Shown here: positions 7,361 to 15,347 of the stretch, in pieces
How the letters are laid out: each line of letters starts with the position of its first letter
Numbering within the stretch: the stretch's first letter is position 1
DNA from: Nitrospirota bacterium
GTDB lineage: Bacteria > Nitrospirota > Thermodesulfovibrionia > Thermodesulfovibrionales > JdFR-88
Length of the DNA: 21,442 nucleotides
NCBI GenBank assembly: GCA_021790695.1
Contig: JAJYGJ010000077.1
Span: 1 to 21,442, forward strand
Reading direction: 5' to 3'
Notes under the pieces: generated by a model
The model's database searches: none
What the model saw: the letters and a program-made list of their open reading frames with translations, nothing else
Told to the model about the DNA's origin: nothing
Position numbers and translations under genes: made by a program

Positions 7361-8251
7361 TTATTCCAACGAGGCGATAAAATCTCCCAGCGCCTCTTCC
7401 CAGTGGCGGGGCCGGACGCCTCTTGAGCTTTCAAGCGGGGACCAGAGCGGTCTTCTGGCCCGCGTCTTGTAGTCCGTGTGGGAAATGGGCGAGACGCGGG
7501 CGCCAATGCCGGCGTGCCTCAAAATGCTCACCGCGAATTCATACCAACTGCATACACCGCCGTTTGCCGCGTGATAGAGCCCGAAGGGTTTCACCTTCAT
7601 GATCAAATCCCATATTGCCCCTGCTGCATCCGCCGCATAGGTGGGGGACATGAAGATATCGTCCACGACCCTCAACGGCTCTCCGCGCCTGGCCCTGTCC
7701 AGGACGGTATAAACGAAATTTCCGCCCTTGCCGCTTGCCCCGGCCCTGCCATAAAGGCCTGCAAGACGCACTATGTAATGACGGGAGCTGAAATTCCTGA
7801 CAAAAAGCTCCCCGGCGTACTTCGATATCCCGTAGGTGTTCAGGGGATTGGCAATGTCGTCCTCATTGTACGGTACGTTTTTGTTTTTATTTTTATTTTT
7901 TACTTTTCCGTTTTTGTCCCAATCAAACCCGTCGAAGACATAATCAGTGCTGATATGGATCAGCGCCGCGCCCGTTTTTTCCGCGGCCAGAGCCAGATTT
8001 CTTGCGCCCAGGGCGTTGACCCGGAAGGCCTCCCCGGCCTCATCCTCCGCGTCGTCCACCCGCACATAGGCAGCCGTGTTTATGATGAAGTCCGGGCGCA
8101 GACCTGTTATGACGGCCTCGACCCGTTCTTGAAGGCCGATATCCATTTCGCCCCTGGCAATCGTGACAAGCTCGATTTCCGGAGGCGCGGACCGGCGGAT
8201 GTCAGAGCCCAACTGGCCGGTTGGGCCGGTAAGGGCGACCTTGAGACTCAA
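7361..8251 (-). CDS. rfbD: dTDP-4-dehydrorhamnose reductase
   Basis: 296 aa, last step of dTDP-L-rhamnose synthesis (NAD(P)H reduction of dTDP-4-keto-L-rhamnose). Rossmann motif TGPTGQLG (8-15), HISTDYVFDG (99-108) and the Y140-GIS-K144 catalytic pair identify the extended short-chain dehydrogenase RmlD. The start is TTG at 8251 with AAGGGA 8 nt upstream; the family N-terminus fits this start. The unusual part is residues about 109-126 between YVFDG and PYNEDD. Relatives have only a few residues there, but this protein has WDKNGK followed by K-N repeats encoded by AAAAAY hexamers. The insert is in frame and the core motifs are intact, so the enzyme is probably active. It is separated from rfbB by 161 nt. 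Confidence 0.95.
   Translation of the reverse strand: MSLKVALTGPTGQLGSDIRRSAPPEIELVTIARGEMDIGLQERVEAVITGLRPDFIINTAAYVRVDDAEDEAGEAFRVNALGARNLALAAEKTGAALIHISTDYVFDGFDWDKNGKVKNKNKNKNVPYNEDDIANPLNTYGISKYAGELFVRNFSSRHYIVRLAGLYGRAGASGKGGNFVYTVLDRARRGEPLRVVDDIFMSPTYAADAAGAIWDLIMKVKPFGLYHAANGGVCSWYEFAVSILRHAGIGARVSPISHTDYKTRARRPLWSPLESSRGVRPRHWEEALGDFIASLE
7877..7900 (-). repeat. AAAAAY hexanucleotide microsatellite in rfbD
   Basis: The minus strand has four consecutive hexamers (AAAAAT twice, AAAAAC twice) encoding (Lys-Asn)4. A related AAAAAC and GTAAAAAAT lie just before it. The unit is a multiple of three, so slippage would change the length of a surface loop without a frameshift. Confidence 0.85.
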
Positions 8252-8412
8252 TTTAATTGTCCCTTCCGTTCGTCTCGGGAGGGCGATTTTCCCCTTCCGT
8301 CTGTGATGTGAGGCGGCGGAGATAACATGGCCCGCTCGTTCCCGCTACGGGGCTTCAATGATAATTTCATCCGGCAAAAAAACGCTCGCATGCCATCCCT
8401 ACCGCCCCGGCG

Positions 8413-9441
8413 CTATTTGGTCTTCGTCCCCATCTCCCCGAAACGGCGCTTCAGCCCGTCCGTAAAGGCGCGGGCCTCGTCAGCCTTTCTGAAGAGCCAA
8501 TCGCTGTTTTCGCCGTACCAGCGGACCGTTTTTTCGATGCCCTCATCGAAGCGGACCCTGGCCTTCCATCCGGTCTCCTTTTCTATCTTCGCCGTATCGA
8601 CCGCGTATCTGAAATCGTGTCCCGGCCGGTCAGGCACGCTTTTTACAAGCTCCTCGCCCTTGCCCAGGTGTTTCAGTATCGCCCCTATGACTTCCCGGTT
8701 CATCTTCTCCTCGGAGCTTCCGATATTGTAAGTCTCTCCGTCCCTGCCGCGCTCGAGCACCTGTAAAATCGCCTCCGCGCAGTCCTCCACGAAGAGCCAT
8801 GTCCTTATATTCTCCCCTGTCCCGTAGAGCGGGATGCTCTCGCCCCGCATGGCCCGGGCGATGCAAAGGGGTATCAGTTTTTCTGGATATTGCCAGGGGC
8901 CGTAATTATTGGAGGGCCTGACGGTGATGACCGGAAGCCCGAAAGTCTTCCTGAAGGCCCGCACGAACATGTCCGCGCCGGCCTTGCTGGCCGAATACGG
9001 GGAGTTGGGGGCAAGGCAGTCCGTCTCCCTGAAGCCGGCCGCGCCGGCCAGGAGGTCTCCGTACACCTCGTCGGTGGAGATGTGAATGAATTTTTCCACC
9101 CCATGGAAAAGGGCAAGTTCCAGCAGGTTTTCCGTACCGGTGACGTTTGCCTTTATGAAAGAGGCCGGATCGATGATGCTTCTGTCAACGTGGGTCTCGG
9201 CCGCGAAATGGACGATGGCCCGCGGGGGAAAACCCCCGGAGGCGATTATCCGCCCTATCGCCTCCTTGTCCGCTATGTCCGCCTTATGGAAGTGGATCTT
9301 GTCCGAGACGGATTTCAACCTCTCCAAATCCCCCGCGTAGCTCAATTTATCGACGCAGACCGGCAAAAGGCCTTTGGAGACGGCCAGCCGGGCGAAGGCG
9401 CTCCCGATAAAACCGGCCGCGCCGGTTATCATTATCTTCAC
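8413..9441 (-). CDS. rfbB: dTDP-glucose 4,6-dehydratase
   Basis: 342 aa from GTG 9441. Converts dTDP-glucose to dTDP-4-keto-6-deoxyglucose, the second step of rhamnose synthesis. NAD-binding GAAGFIG (7-13), catalytic T123-D124-E125 in HISTDEVYG, Y149-SAS-K153, and the substrate motif RPSNNYGPWQ are all present. The frame stays open for 33 codons upstream, but GTG 9441 is the natural start. It begins with the family's KIMITGAAGFIG, has GGGGGAGG 7 nt upstream, and forms a GTGA overlap with the rfbC stop (9438-9441), implying translational coupling. The C-terminus of about 20 residues past the usual end is charged and unremarkable. Confidence 0.96.
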   Translation of the reverse strand: MKIMITGAAGFIGSAFARLAVSKGLLPVCVDKLSYAGDLERLKSVSDKIHFHKADIADKEAIGRIIASGGFPPRAIVHFAAETHVDRSIIDPASFIKANVTGTENLLELALFHGVEKFIHISTDEVYGDLLAGAAGFRETDCLAPNSPYSASKAGADMFVRAFRKTFGLPVITVRPSNNYGPWQYPEKLIPLCIARAMRGESIPLYGTGENIRTWLFVEDCAEAILQVLERGRDGETYNIGSSEEKMNREVIGAILKHLGKGEELVKSVPDRPGHDFRYAVDTAKIEKETGWKARVRFDEGIEKTVRWYGENSDWLFRKADEARAFTDGLKRRFGEMGTKTK

Positions 9442-10010
9442 CTTTTTTCCTCCCCCTTGTAGATGAAATTGTTCCGCGCCTGCCTCAGCGAGGGTAGCCG
9501 GGCGTCCTTGTCCGAAACGCCGGGGCTTTCGACCGGCCATTCGACGGCGATCTCCGGGTCGTTCCAGATTATGCCGCTGTCGTGCTCCGGCGAATACTCG
9601 CTGGTCGCGGCATAGTGGACGTCCGTATCATCATCGATCGCCAAAAAACCGTGGGCGAAACCGGGTGGCACCCAGAGCATGCGCCCGTTGTCCCCGGAAA
9701 GAAGGGCGCTCACCCATGCTCCGAACCACGGCGAGCCCTTCCTGATATCGACCGCGACGTCGAATATGGCCCCGCGCGAGACGCGCACGAGTTTTCCCTG
9801 CGCCATCGGGGCGACCTGGTAATGCAACCCCCTTAAAACGTCCTTCCTGCTCCTTGAGTGGTTTTGCTGGACGAAATCGGCCGGGATGCCGCCCGCCCGG
9901 AAATCCGAGCGCTTGTAGGTCTCAAGGAAAAAACCCCGCTCGTCCCTGAAAATCCGGGGCTCTACAAGGACAACGTCAGGGATGCCGAGTCTCTTAAAGG
10001 TAAACGGCAA
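9438..10010 (-). CDS. rfbC: dTDP-4-dehydrorhamnose 3,5-epimerase
   Basis: 190 aa from TTG 10010. Epimerises C3 and C5 of dTDP-4-keto-6-deoxyglucose. Family signatures are PRIFRDERGFFLETY (18-32), the catalytic His63 in LRGLHYQ, VDIRKGSPWFG (87-97), PPGFAHGF with His120, and EYSPEHDSGIIWND (138-151). I choose TTG because AAGGGGG lies 5-6 nt upstream and the product then starts PFTFKRLGIPDVV, the normal family beginning. The longer open frame adds 16 unrelated residues that would be translated from a promoter. It overlaps rfbB by four bases. Confidence 0.95.
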   Translation of the reverse strand: MPFTFKRLGIPDVVLVEPRIFRDERGFFLETYKRSDFRAGGIPADFVQQNHSRSRKDVLRGLHYQVAPMAQGKLVRVSRGAIFDVAVDIRKGSPWFGAWVSALLSGDNGRMLWVPPGFAHGFLAIDDDTDVHYAATSEYSPEHDSGIIWNDPEIAVEWPVESPGVSDKDARLPSLRQARNNFIYKGEEKR

Positions 10011-10034
10011 AACTACCCCCTTTTCAATTATTTG

Positions 10035-10043
10035 ATTATACCA
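10035..10043 (-). promoter_or_regulatory. Extended -10 promoter for rfbC-rfbB
   Basis: The minus strand reads TGGTATAAT, an exact TGN-TATAAT element with no good -35. It is followed by a leader of roughly 18 nt with the rfbC ribosome site. It supports the TTG start at 10010 and a promoter inside the rfb cluster. Confidence 0.55.
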
Positions 10044-10125
10044 AAGGGACCGGCGCAATGGGCTTTCGCTTCTTTTAAAACACCTTTCAGGAAGGAAGCG
10101 GGGGCAACGGGGGCGTCATCGCATA

Positions 10126-11007
10126 TTATTCTTCGTTTTGGGCCGCGCGGATGATGTACTGTCCGTAGTCGGTCTTGCCGAGGGCCTCGCCCATTGCAAG
10201 GAGGGTTTCCCGTGTAATCCAGCCATTCGCGAAAGCGATCTCCTCTATGCAGCCGACCATGAAACCGGTCCTGGTCTCTATGGTGGCTATGAACTTGCTG
10301 GCCTCGAGAAAGCTGTCGTGGGTGCCGGCGTCGAACCAGGCAAACCCCCGGCCGATGGGGTTCACATGCAGGGCGCCTCGCTTCAGATACTCCTCATTGA
10401 CGCTGGTGATCTCCAGTTCTCCGCGTCCGGAGGGTTTTATCGCCCTTGCAATGTCCCGGCAACGACTGTCGAAGAAATAGAGCCCGGTCACGGCCCAGTT
10501 GGATTTCGGCTTTTTCGGCTTCTCCTTGATCGAGACCGCACTCCCCTTCGGATCGAACTCCACGATGCCGTATCTTTCGGGGTCCTGGACGTTGGAGGCA
10601 AAGACATAGGCCCCGCCCTTTTCCTTCATGGCCCGGACCGTTTTCCTGAGCAGGGCCGGAAGGCCGTGGCCGAAAAAGACGTTGTCCCCAAGTATCAGGC
10701 AGACGCTGTCATTCTTCATGAAATCGGCCCCTATTATAAGGGCCTCGGCGAGGCCATTGGGGTTTTCCTGGACGGCGTAGGAGAATTTCAGCCCCCAGCG
10801 CTCCCCGGCGCCGAATATGTTTTTGAAGCTCCCGATGTCCCTGGGGCTCGATATGAGCAGGATGTCCCTGATGCCCGCCAGCATGAGGATGGAGAGGGGA
10901 TAGTAGATCATGGGCTTGTTGTAGATGGGAAGGAGGTGCTTGTTGAGGCATATCGTGGCGGGGTATAGCCTGGTCGCGCTGCCCCCGGCCAGTATTATCC
11001 CTTTCAT
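10126..11007 (-). CDS. rfbA: Glucose-1-phosphate thymidylyltransferase
   Basis: 293 aa, first step of dTDP-rhamnose synthesis (glucose-1-phosphate + dTTP). The short RmlA form is seen: GGSATRLYP (8-16), KPMIYYPLS, LILGDNVFFGHGL, DPERYGIVEFD, SIKEKPKKPKSNWAVTGLYFFD, RGELEIT and WFDAGTHDS. The nucleotide loop departs from the common enterobacterial form: GGSAT replaces GGSGT, and NKHLLPIYN replaces SKQLLPVYD. These look like lineage variants, as the remaining motifs are intact. The gene lies 77 nt after the GT4 gene and 115 nt before rfbC. No Shine-Dalgarno precedes the ATG, and a promoter ends only 7 nt upstream. Confidence 0.94.
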   Translation of the reverse strand: MKGIILAGGSATRLYPATICLNKHLLPIYNKPMIYYPLSILMLAGIRDILLISSPRDIGSFKNIFGAGERWGLKFSYAVQENPNGLAEALIIGADFMKNDSVCLILGDNVFFGHGLPALLRKTVRAMKEKGGAYVFASNVQDPERYGIVEFDPKGSAVSIKEKPKKPKSNWAVTGLYFFDSRCRDIARAIKPSGRGELEITSVNEEYLKRGALHVNPIGRGFAWFDAGTHDSFLEASKFIATIETRTGFMVGCIEEIAFANGWITRETLLAMGEALGKTDYGQYIIRAAQNEE

Positions 11008-11014
11008 AGCGGGT

Positions 11015-11044
11015 ATTTTACATGAGATATATGTTTTAGTTCAA
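11015..11044 (-). promoter_or_regulatory. rfbA promoter, apparently leaderless
   Basis: On the minus strand TTGAAC (11044-11039), 18-bp spacer, TAAAAT (11020-11015), then only 7 nt to the rfbA ATG. Transcription would begin at or next to the start codon. The lack of a ribosome site fits a leaderless mRNA. Confidence 0.55.
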
Positions 11045-11085
11045 ACCGCGGGCGATTCCCGCACGGCAAAGCCACGGCCCGCGGT
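11045..11085 (-). terminator. Inverted repeat between the GT4 gene and rfbA
   Basis: ACCGCGGGC (11085-11077 on the minus strand) pairs perfectly with GCCCGCGGT (11053-11045) around a 23-nt loop. It starts in the GT4 stop codon and is followed by TTGAAC rather than a T-run. It could end GT4 transcripts just before the rfbA promoter, or act as an attenuator. A non-canonical terminator at best. Confidence 0.4.
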
Positions 11086-12197
11086 CAGGAATTTACCAGG
11101 CCTTGAAAAACCCGCAGGGTTTTTCGCGCCGAATCCTCCCAGGAGAATTTTTTCGACTGGGAAAGTCCTTTACTGATCATCTCTTTCCTGAGGGTCTTGT
11201 CTCCGAGTGCTTTCGATATGGCCGCGCTCCACTTTTCAACGTCCAGGGGGGGCAGGAGGATCCCCGCGTCTCCCGCCACTTCCGGAAGCGAGCTTGTGTT
11301 CGACGAGATGACAGGCGCGCCCGAAGCCATCGCCTCCAAAAGCGGCATGCCAAAACCTTCGTAAATCGACGGGAAAACGAAAACCATGGCCCCCGAATAA
11401 AGCATGTTCATCTCCTCATCGGGCACGTAGCCAAGGAATTTCACCTCTTCCTCCCTGAAACCCAGCTTTTCGTATTCGGCATGGACGGCGGCGTTCTTCC
11501 ATCCTCTCGCTCCGGCGATAACGAGCTGGGGGCCCCTGAGCGGAGCAAAGGCCCTGAGGAGGGTCACCAGGTTTTTCCTCGGCTCGACCGTGCTTACGGT
11601 CAGGACATAATTTTTATTTGTGCCGTATTTACGGCAGATGTATTCAGCGGAACTGCTTTTGTCCAGCGGTTTAAAACCGTCCGCGGCGTTGTACGTTACC
11701 GTAATCCTTTCTTCAGGGACGCCCAGTGCCATCAGGCCGCGCGCGGTCGCGCCGGATACCGCAAGGATATGGTCCGCTCTTCGTATCGACCTCTCCGCGA
11801 ACAGCTTCATAATAAGCAGGTTGTATTTTTCCAGTGTTTCGGGATAATACTTCCAGGCGAGATCGTGCACCGTAAGCACTTTTTTTATTTTTTTTGGAAG
11901 GATTGGCGGCAGCATGTGCCTCGGCCCCCAGAAGATATCTATTTTGTCCTTTTGCATAAGTTGAATACCCCTGCTGAACAGCCATAAGGTGTTGCCGTAA
12001 GACAAGCCGCCCTTCTTTTCCAACGCGCGCCTGATTATATTCGGGCCTTGCTCGAACTCAAACGGGTCCCGGGAGTAAAGAAAATATTTGTCCGCCCTGT
12101 TCAGGCCGGCAAGCGGGGACAGGAGCTTTCTGGTGTAATTGGGTATCCCGGAGGCCTGTTTTTCCGTAAGGGCGAAGGCGTCAACCGCTATGTTCAT
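11085..12197 (-). CDS. GT4-family glycosyltransferase
   Basis: 370 aa, GT-B fold retaining glycosyltransferase. The N-terminal acceptor half starts MNIAVDAFAL and has the GIPNYTRKL glycine loop, WGPRHMLPP and VLTVHDLAWKYYPE. The donor half has LTVSTVEPRKNL, FLGYVPDEEM and the E-x7-E motif in YEGFGMPLLEAMASGAPV. This is the mannosyl-/rhamnosyltransferase-like branch of GT4 common in O-antigen and capsule loci. The exact sugar and linkage cannot be read from sequence. It is cytoplasmic or membrane-associated, since no helix is predicted. It heads the minus-strand run that leads into rfbA, and is divergent from the next GT. No clear ribosome site is seen before the ATG. Confidence 0.9.
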   Translation of the reverse strand: MNIAVDAFALTEKQASGIPNYTRKLLSPLAGLNRADKYFLYSRDPFEFEQGPNIIRRALEKKGGLSYGNTLWLFSRGIQLMQKDKIDIFWGPRHMLPPILPKKIKKVLTVHDLAWKYYPETLEKYNLLIMKLFAERSIRRADHILAVSGATARGLMALGVPEERITVTYNAADGFKPLDKSSSAEYICRKYGTNKNYVLTVSTVEPRKNLVTLLRAFAPLRGPQLVIAGARGWKNAAVHAEYEKLGFREEEVKFLGYVPDEEMNMLYSGAMVFVFPSIYEGFGMPLLEAMASGAPVISSNTSSLPEVAGDAGILLPPLDVEKWSAAISKALGDKTLRKEMISKGLSQSKKFSWEDSARKTLRVFQGLVNS

Positions 12198-12316
12198 ATG
12201 GCTTGTCCGCGACGGTTCATATACGTTAATATTCTATACATAATGAATGCCTCAAATCCAGAAGCCCCGGACCGCACCGCGGTCAATCCGCAAGCAATTC
12301 CAAAGCACCGGACCAA
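12198..12316. promoter_or_regulatory. Divergent promoter region between two glycosyltransferases
   Basis: Bases 12216-12246 are strikingly AT-rich against the GC-rich background. A minus-strand TTGAGG-N18-TATTAA can be read there. A weaker plus-strand TTCATA-N17-CATAAT can also be read. The exact promoters are uncertain, but the position between two head-to-head genes makes transcription from here likely. Confidence 0.4.
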
Positions 12317-13489
12317 ATGAAAAAAATCCTGTTCTATGATGACGTGCTGGTCTTCGGCGGTCATGAGATAATGGCCCTGGCGGGGATCAGATATATTATC
12401 GAGTATTCAGACCTGCTCCTCGATTTTATATGCCATGAGGAAAACAAGAGGTTGCGCCTGGCGCTAGAAAATCTGAACAAGCGAGGAGACAGGATTAAAA
12501 TTCATTTAATAAAACCGCGAATGCTGGACAGCCTGGAAATTTTTTTTGCGCGCAATGAAATAGCGGAAACCCGGCGCTTGATGAAAGGCATCGATCCGGA
12601 TGTTGCGGTCGTCATCCAGGGGAGGATTGAAATATCATATCAAGGCCTTGTTGCCTCGAAAAAAGCCGGGTATCCGACGATAAGCTATATCCCCTTGGCG
12701 CACAGGATGCCTTCTTGTCTTGCCGGCAGGAAAATAAGGCGGTTCAGGGACATGAAGGATTTTATCTATGTGCGGCTCGAGGACATCGCCGACCGTTATT
12801 TTTACGGATTGCCCGACAAGTTCATAACCATATCCAAAGACATGAAAGACAAATTGATTTCAAACGGCGCAGGTCCGAAAATAGATGTGGTTTATAACGG
12901 CACGGATCTTTCCGGGCTGAAAATCTTCAATAAAGCCGATTCGCGGGAAAGATACGGCCTGAACAAGGAAAATTATCTGGCCGCCCTGATAGGCAGGATC
13001 GCTTTCTCGCAAAAAGGCCAGGACTTTTTGATAGACGCGGTATCGGAGTTCAGGGATTCACTTGAGGACATCGGATTTCTGATAATCGGCGAGGGCCCCG
13101 ATAAACAATCCCTTGAAAAAATGATTGCGGCGAGGGGCCTGGCCGGGCATGTAAGGATCATTCCATGGCAGGACGACCTGTCGGAAATTTATTCCGCAGT
13201 CGACATGCTGGTCATCCCGTCAAGGTTTGAGGGAATGCCCCTGGTCATGACGGAGGCGATGTATTATCGCCTTCCGGTTATTGCATCGGACGTGGACGGC
13301 ATGGCGGAGCTGCTTCCAAGGGAATGGCTCTTCAAATATGGCGACCGGGAGGGGCTCATAAGGACTTTGCGAAAGGTCAGGGCCGGCGATAATACCACAA
13401 AGCTGGATGAGAACCGGCGGCTGGTCATGGATAAATTCCGCCTGGAGCGGTTTGGCGCTGATTTTATGCGGGCCGTTACCGGGAATTGA
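12317..13489 (+). CDS. GT4-family glycosyltransferase
   Basis: 390 aa, GT-B fold. The N-terminus MKKILFYDDVLVFGGHE carries the glycine-rich acceptor-site loop. The donor half has VVYNGTDLS (194-202 region), AALIGRIAFSQKGQDFLI, LIIGEGPDKQSLEKM and the E-x7-E type motif FEGMPLVMTEAMYYRLPVIA. It resembles polysaccharide glycosyltransferases of the WaaG/EpsD-like group, with unknown sugar specificity. The sequence is less GC-rich and has more A/T-ending codons than the rfb genes, which fits the usual mosaic exchange of glycosyltransferases. No obvious Shine-Dalgarno precedes the ATG. The next gene starts 52 nt downstream on the same strand. Confidence 0.9.
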   Translation: MKKILFYDDVLVFGGHEIMALAGIRYIIEYSDLLLDFICHEENKRLRLALENLNKRGDRIKIHLIKPRMLDSLEIFFARNEIAETRRLMKGIDPDVAVVIQGRIEISYQGLVASKKAGYPTISYIPLAHRMPSCLAGRKIRRFRDMKDFIYVRLEDIADRYFYGLPDKFITISKDMKDKLISNGAGPKIDVVYNGTDLSGLKIFNKADSRERYGLNKENYLAALIGRIAFSQKGQDFLIDAVSEFRDSLEDIGFLIIGEGPDKQSLEKMIAARGLAGHVRIIPWQDDLSEIYSAVDMLVIPSRFEGMPLVMTEAMYYRLPVIASDVDGMAELLPREWLFKYGDREGLIRTLRKVRAGDNTTKLDENRRLVMDKFRLERFGADFMRAVTGN

Positions 13490-13540
13490 TTTTATAGGTC
13501 TGTCGAAATTTTGTTAAAATAAGCATTGGAAAGGTCTCAG

Positions 13541-14479
13541 ATGAATAATTGGCGGCTCAAAACTCCCGTGGTCTTTTTCATTTTCAAACGGCCCGATGTC
13601 ACGGAGAAGGTCTTCGCCGAGATAGCCGGGGCGAAGCCTCCAAAACTGTTCGTCGTCGCGGACGGCCCCGGGAAAGACAGGCCGGGCGAGGCCAAGGCCT
13701 GCGCCGCGGCGCGCGCGATAATCGACCGGGTGGATTGGGACTGCGAGGTGCGGACCAATTACTCCGATATCAATATGGGCGGTCCGCGACGGATACCAAA
13801 CGGGATGGACTGGGTCTTTGACAGCGTTGAAGAGGCGATAATCCTCGAGGACGATTGCCTTCCCCATCCGTCTTTTTTCCGATTCTGCGAGGAACTGCTG
13901 CAGCGGTACAGGGACGATGAGCGCATTGCGGTCATCAGCGGAAACAACTTCCAGTTCGGCAGAAAAAGGACGGCTTACAGTTATTATTTTTCCAGGTACA
14001 ATCACATATGGGGTTGGGCAACCTGGAGGCGCGCCTGGAAAAATTATGACGCCGGCATGACGACATGGCCGAAGATCAGGGACGGAAAATGGCTGCGGGA
14101 TTTTCTCGGAAATAAAAGGGCGGCACGCTACTGGTCCGGCATGTTCAACGCCCTGTACGAAGGAAAGAAAGATCACTGGGATTTCAGGTGGACTTTCGCG
14201 TGCTGGCGGCATAGGGCTCTCACGGTCCTGCCGAATGTGAACCTGGTGTCGAATATAGGCTGGGGAAAAGAAGCGCAAAGCGCAAAAGACCCGAAAAACA
14301 TACTTGCCGCCATGAGGACCGGGCCCATGGAATTCCCGCTTTCCCATCCTCCTTTCCTGCTGCGTGATTCAGCGGCGGATAATTTTACCGAAAGAAATAT
14401 ATTTTCAAGGTCGTGCGCATGGGAGTTAAAAGGCATTTTGTATGATTATCTGACCAAAATCAGGCCGGTTATCCGATAA
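13541..14479 (+). CDS. GNT-I/HlpA-like glycosyltransferase (GT-A fold)
   Basis: 312 aa from ATG 13541, which has GGAAAGG ending 6 nt upstream; an in-frame TTG at 13526 is less likely. The protein starts with PVVFFIFKRPDVTEKVF and LFVVADGPG, the nucleotide-sugar half of a GT-A fold. EEAIILEDDCLPHPSFF contains the acidic metal-binding motif, and HIWGWATWRRAW follows. This pattern is that of proteins annotated as hemolytic HlpA-like or GNT-I-like glycosyltransferases in polysaccharide loci. The hemolysin label in databases is misleading. It probably adds one sugar to the repeat unit. It runs tail to tail with the methyltransferase gene, with only 10 nt between stop codons and no visible terminator. 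Confidence 0.85.
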   Translation: MNNWRLKTPVVFFIFKRPDVTEKVFAEIAGAKPPKLFVVADGPGKDRPGEAKACAAARAIIDRVDWDCEVRTNYSDINMGGPRRIPNGMDWVFDSVEEAIILEDDCLPHPSFFRFCEELLQRYRDDERIAVISGNNFQFGRKRTAYSYYFSRYNHIWGWATWRRAWKNYDAGMTTWPKIRDGKWLRDFLGNKRAARYWSGMFNALYEGKKDHWDFRWTFACWRHRALTVLPNVNLVSNIGWGKEAQSAKDPKNILAAMRTGPMEFPLSHPPFLLRDSAADNFTERNIFSRSCAWELKGILYDYLTKIRPVIR

Positions 14480-14489
14480 TGCCGATTTT

Positions 14490-15329
14490 TCATAGCTTTA
14501 CGCCAAGCGCCCACAAGCCGACCGGGTCCGGTTCTTTCGTTCTGCCCAAAGATTTTTTTAAACAATAGATAAAGAATTCCAACCCGGGCAGCGAAGGCCG
14601 TTTATCCGCCCAAATCACTCCGCTCTGTACGCCGGTAAACCCGCTCCGTATCAGAATCTGATGCAGGGCCGCCTGGTTGAAAAAAAGCACATGTATCGGA
14701 GGCAGCCAATCCCTCCTTGTCGCCGTCCTTACCGAATGGCTCTCGATATTGGGGACCGTACAAAAAAATATGCCCCCCTTTTTAACCAGCGCCGAGGCCT
14801 TGTTTAAAAAATCCAGGGGGGAGATTATATGTTCCAGGACTTCAAAGGCGGTAACCGCGTCAAATTGCTCTCCCGATTTGATAAAGTCCTCAGCCGTGGC
14901 ATTAAGCAGCGGAAAGGGCGCGGTCCGCGCCCCTTTCGCAACCGCCACCCCTGAAATGTCTATCCCTTTCACGTCCCATCCTTTCGCGTATGCGGCGCGG
15001 CAAAAAAGTCCGACGCCGCAGCCGATATCGAGCAATTTTGAACGGGCCGCGCGGGGAACTTTCAAAAAGAAGGGCCTGTATGTTATAAATTTCGCCAATT
15101 TCCTCCACGCCGTCCGCTCCAGTGAATCGATATATTCCCGGTAGGATTCCGACTCGTAAACCTCGTCATAATCAACGCCCGCCAATTCGGCCGGATTACA
15201 AAATCTGAGCTGGCACCGGGAACAGACAAGCAGCGTGCTTTCCCCGATGCGGTCCGTCCGCCCGTTCCAGGCATGATTACAACCCGGGCAATTTACCGCC
15301 CTTTTTCCCGCCGGTTTGTTTATGTCCAT
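14490..15329 (-). CDS. SAM-dependent methyltransferase with N-terminal zinc ribbon
   Basis: 279 aa. A zinc-ribbon is formed by C14-PG-C17 and C36-SR-C39. It is followed by a class I methyltransferase fold: motif I LLDIGCGVGLF (about 99-109), VKGIDIS, and FDAVTAFEVLEHI (about 155-167). Zinc-ribbon methyltransferases of this kind are common in O-antigen and sugar-modification clusters, where they methylate sugars or chain ends. The acceptor here is unknown. GAGGGGA lies about 10 nt before the ATG, and the gene follows methyltransferase 15348-16001 by 18 nt, so they are co-transcribed from the flippase promoter. Confidence 0.88.
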   Translation of the reverse strand: MDINKPAGKRAVNCPGCNHAWNGRTDRIGESTLLVCSRCQLRFCNPAELAGVDYDEVYESESYREYIDSLERTAWRKLAKFITYRPFFLKVPRAARSKLLDIGCGVGLFCRAAYAKGWDVKGIDISGVAVAKGARTAPFPLLNATAEDFIKSGEQFDAVTAFEVLEHIISPLDFLNKASALVKKGGIFFCTVPNIESHSVRTATRRDWLPPIHVLFFNQAALHQILIRSGFTGVQSGVIWADKRPSLPGLEFFIYCLKKSLGRTKEPDPVGLWALGVKL

Positions 15330-15347
15330 GCTATGTATTTCCCCTCG

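Noticed and set aside
13486..13520. Promoter for the GNT-I-like glycosyltransferase (TTGATT and TAAAAT)
   Set aside because: The hexamers are 23 bp apart, too far for a sigma-70 promoter; the gene may simply be co-transcribed with the upstream glycosyltransferase.
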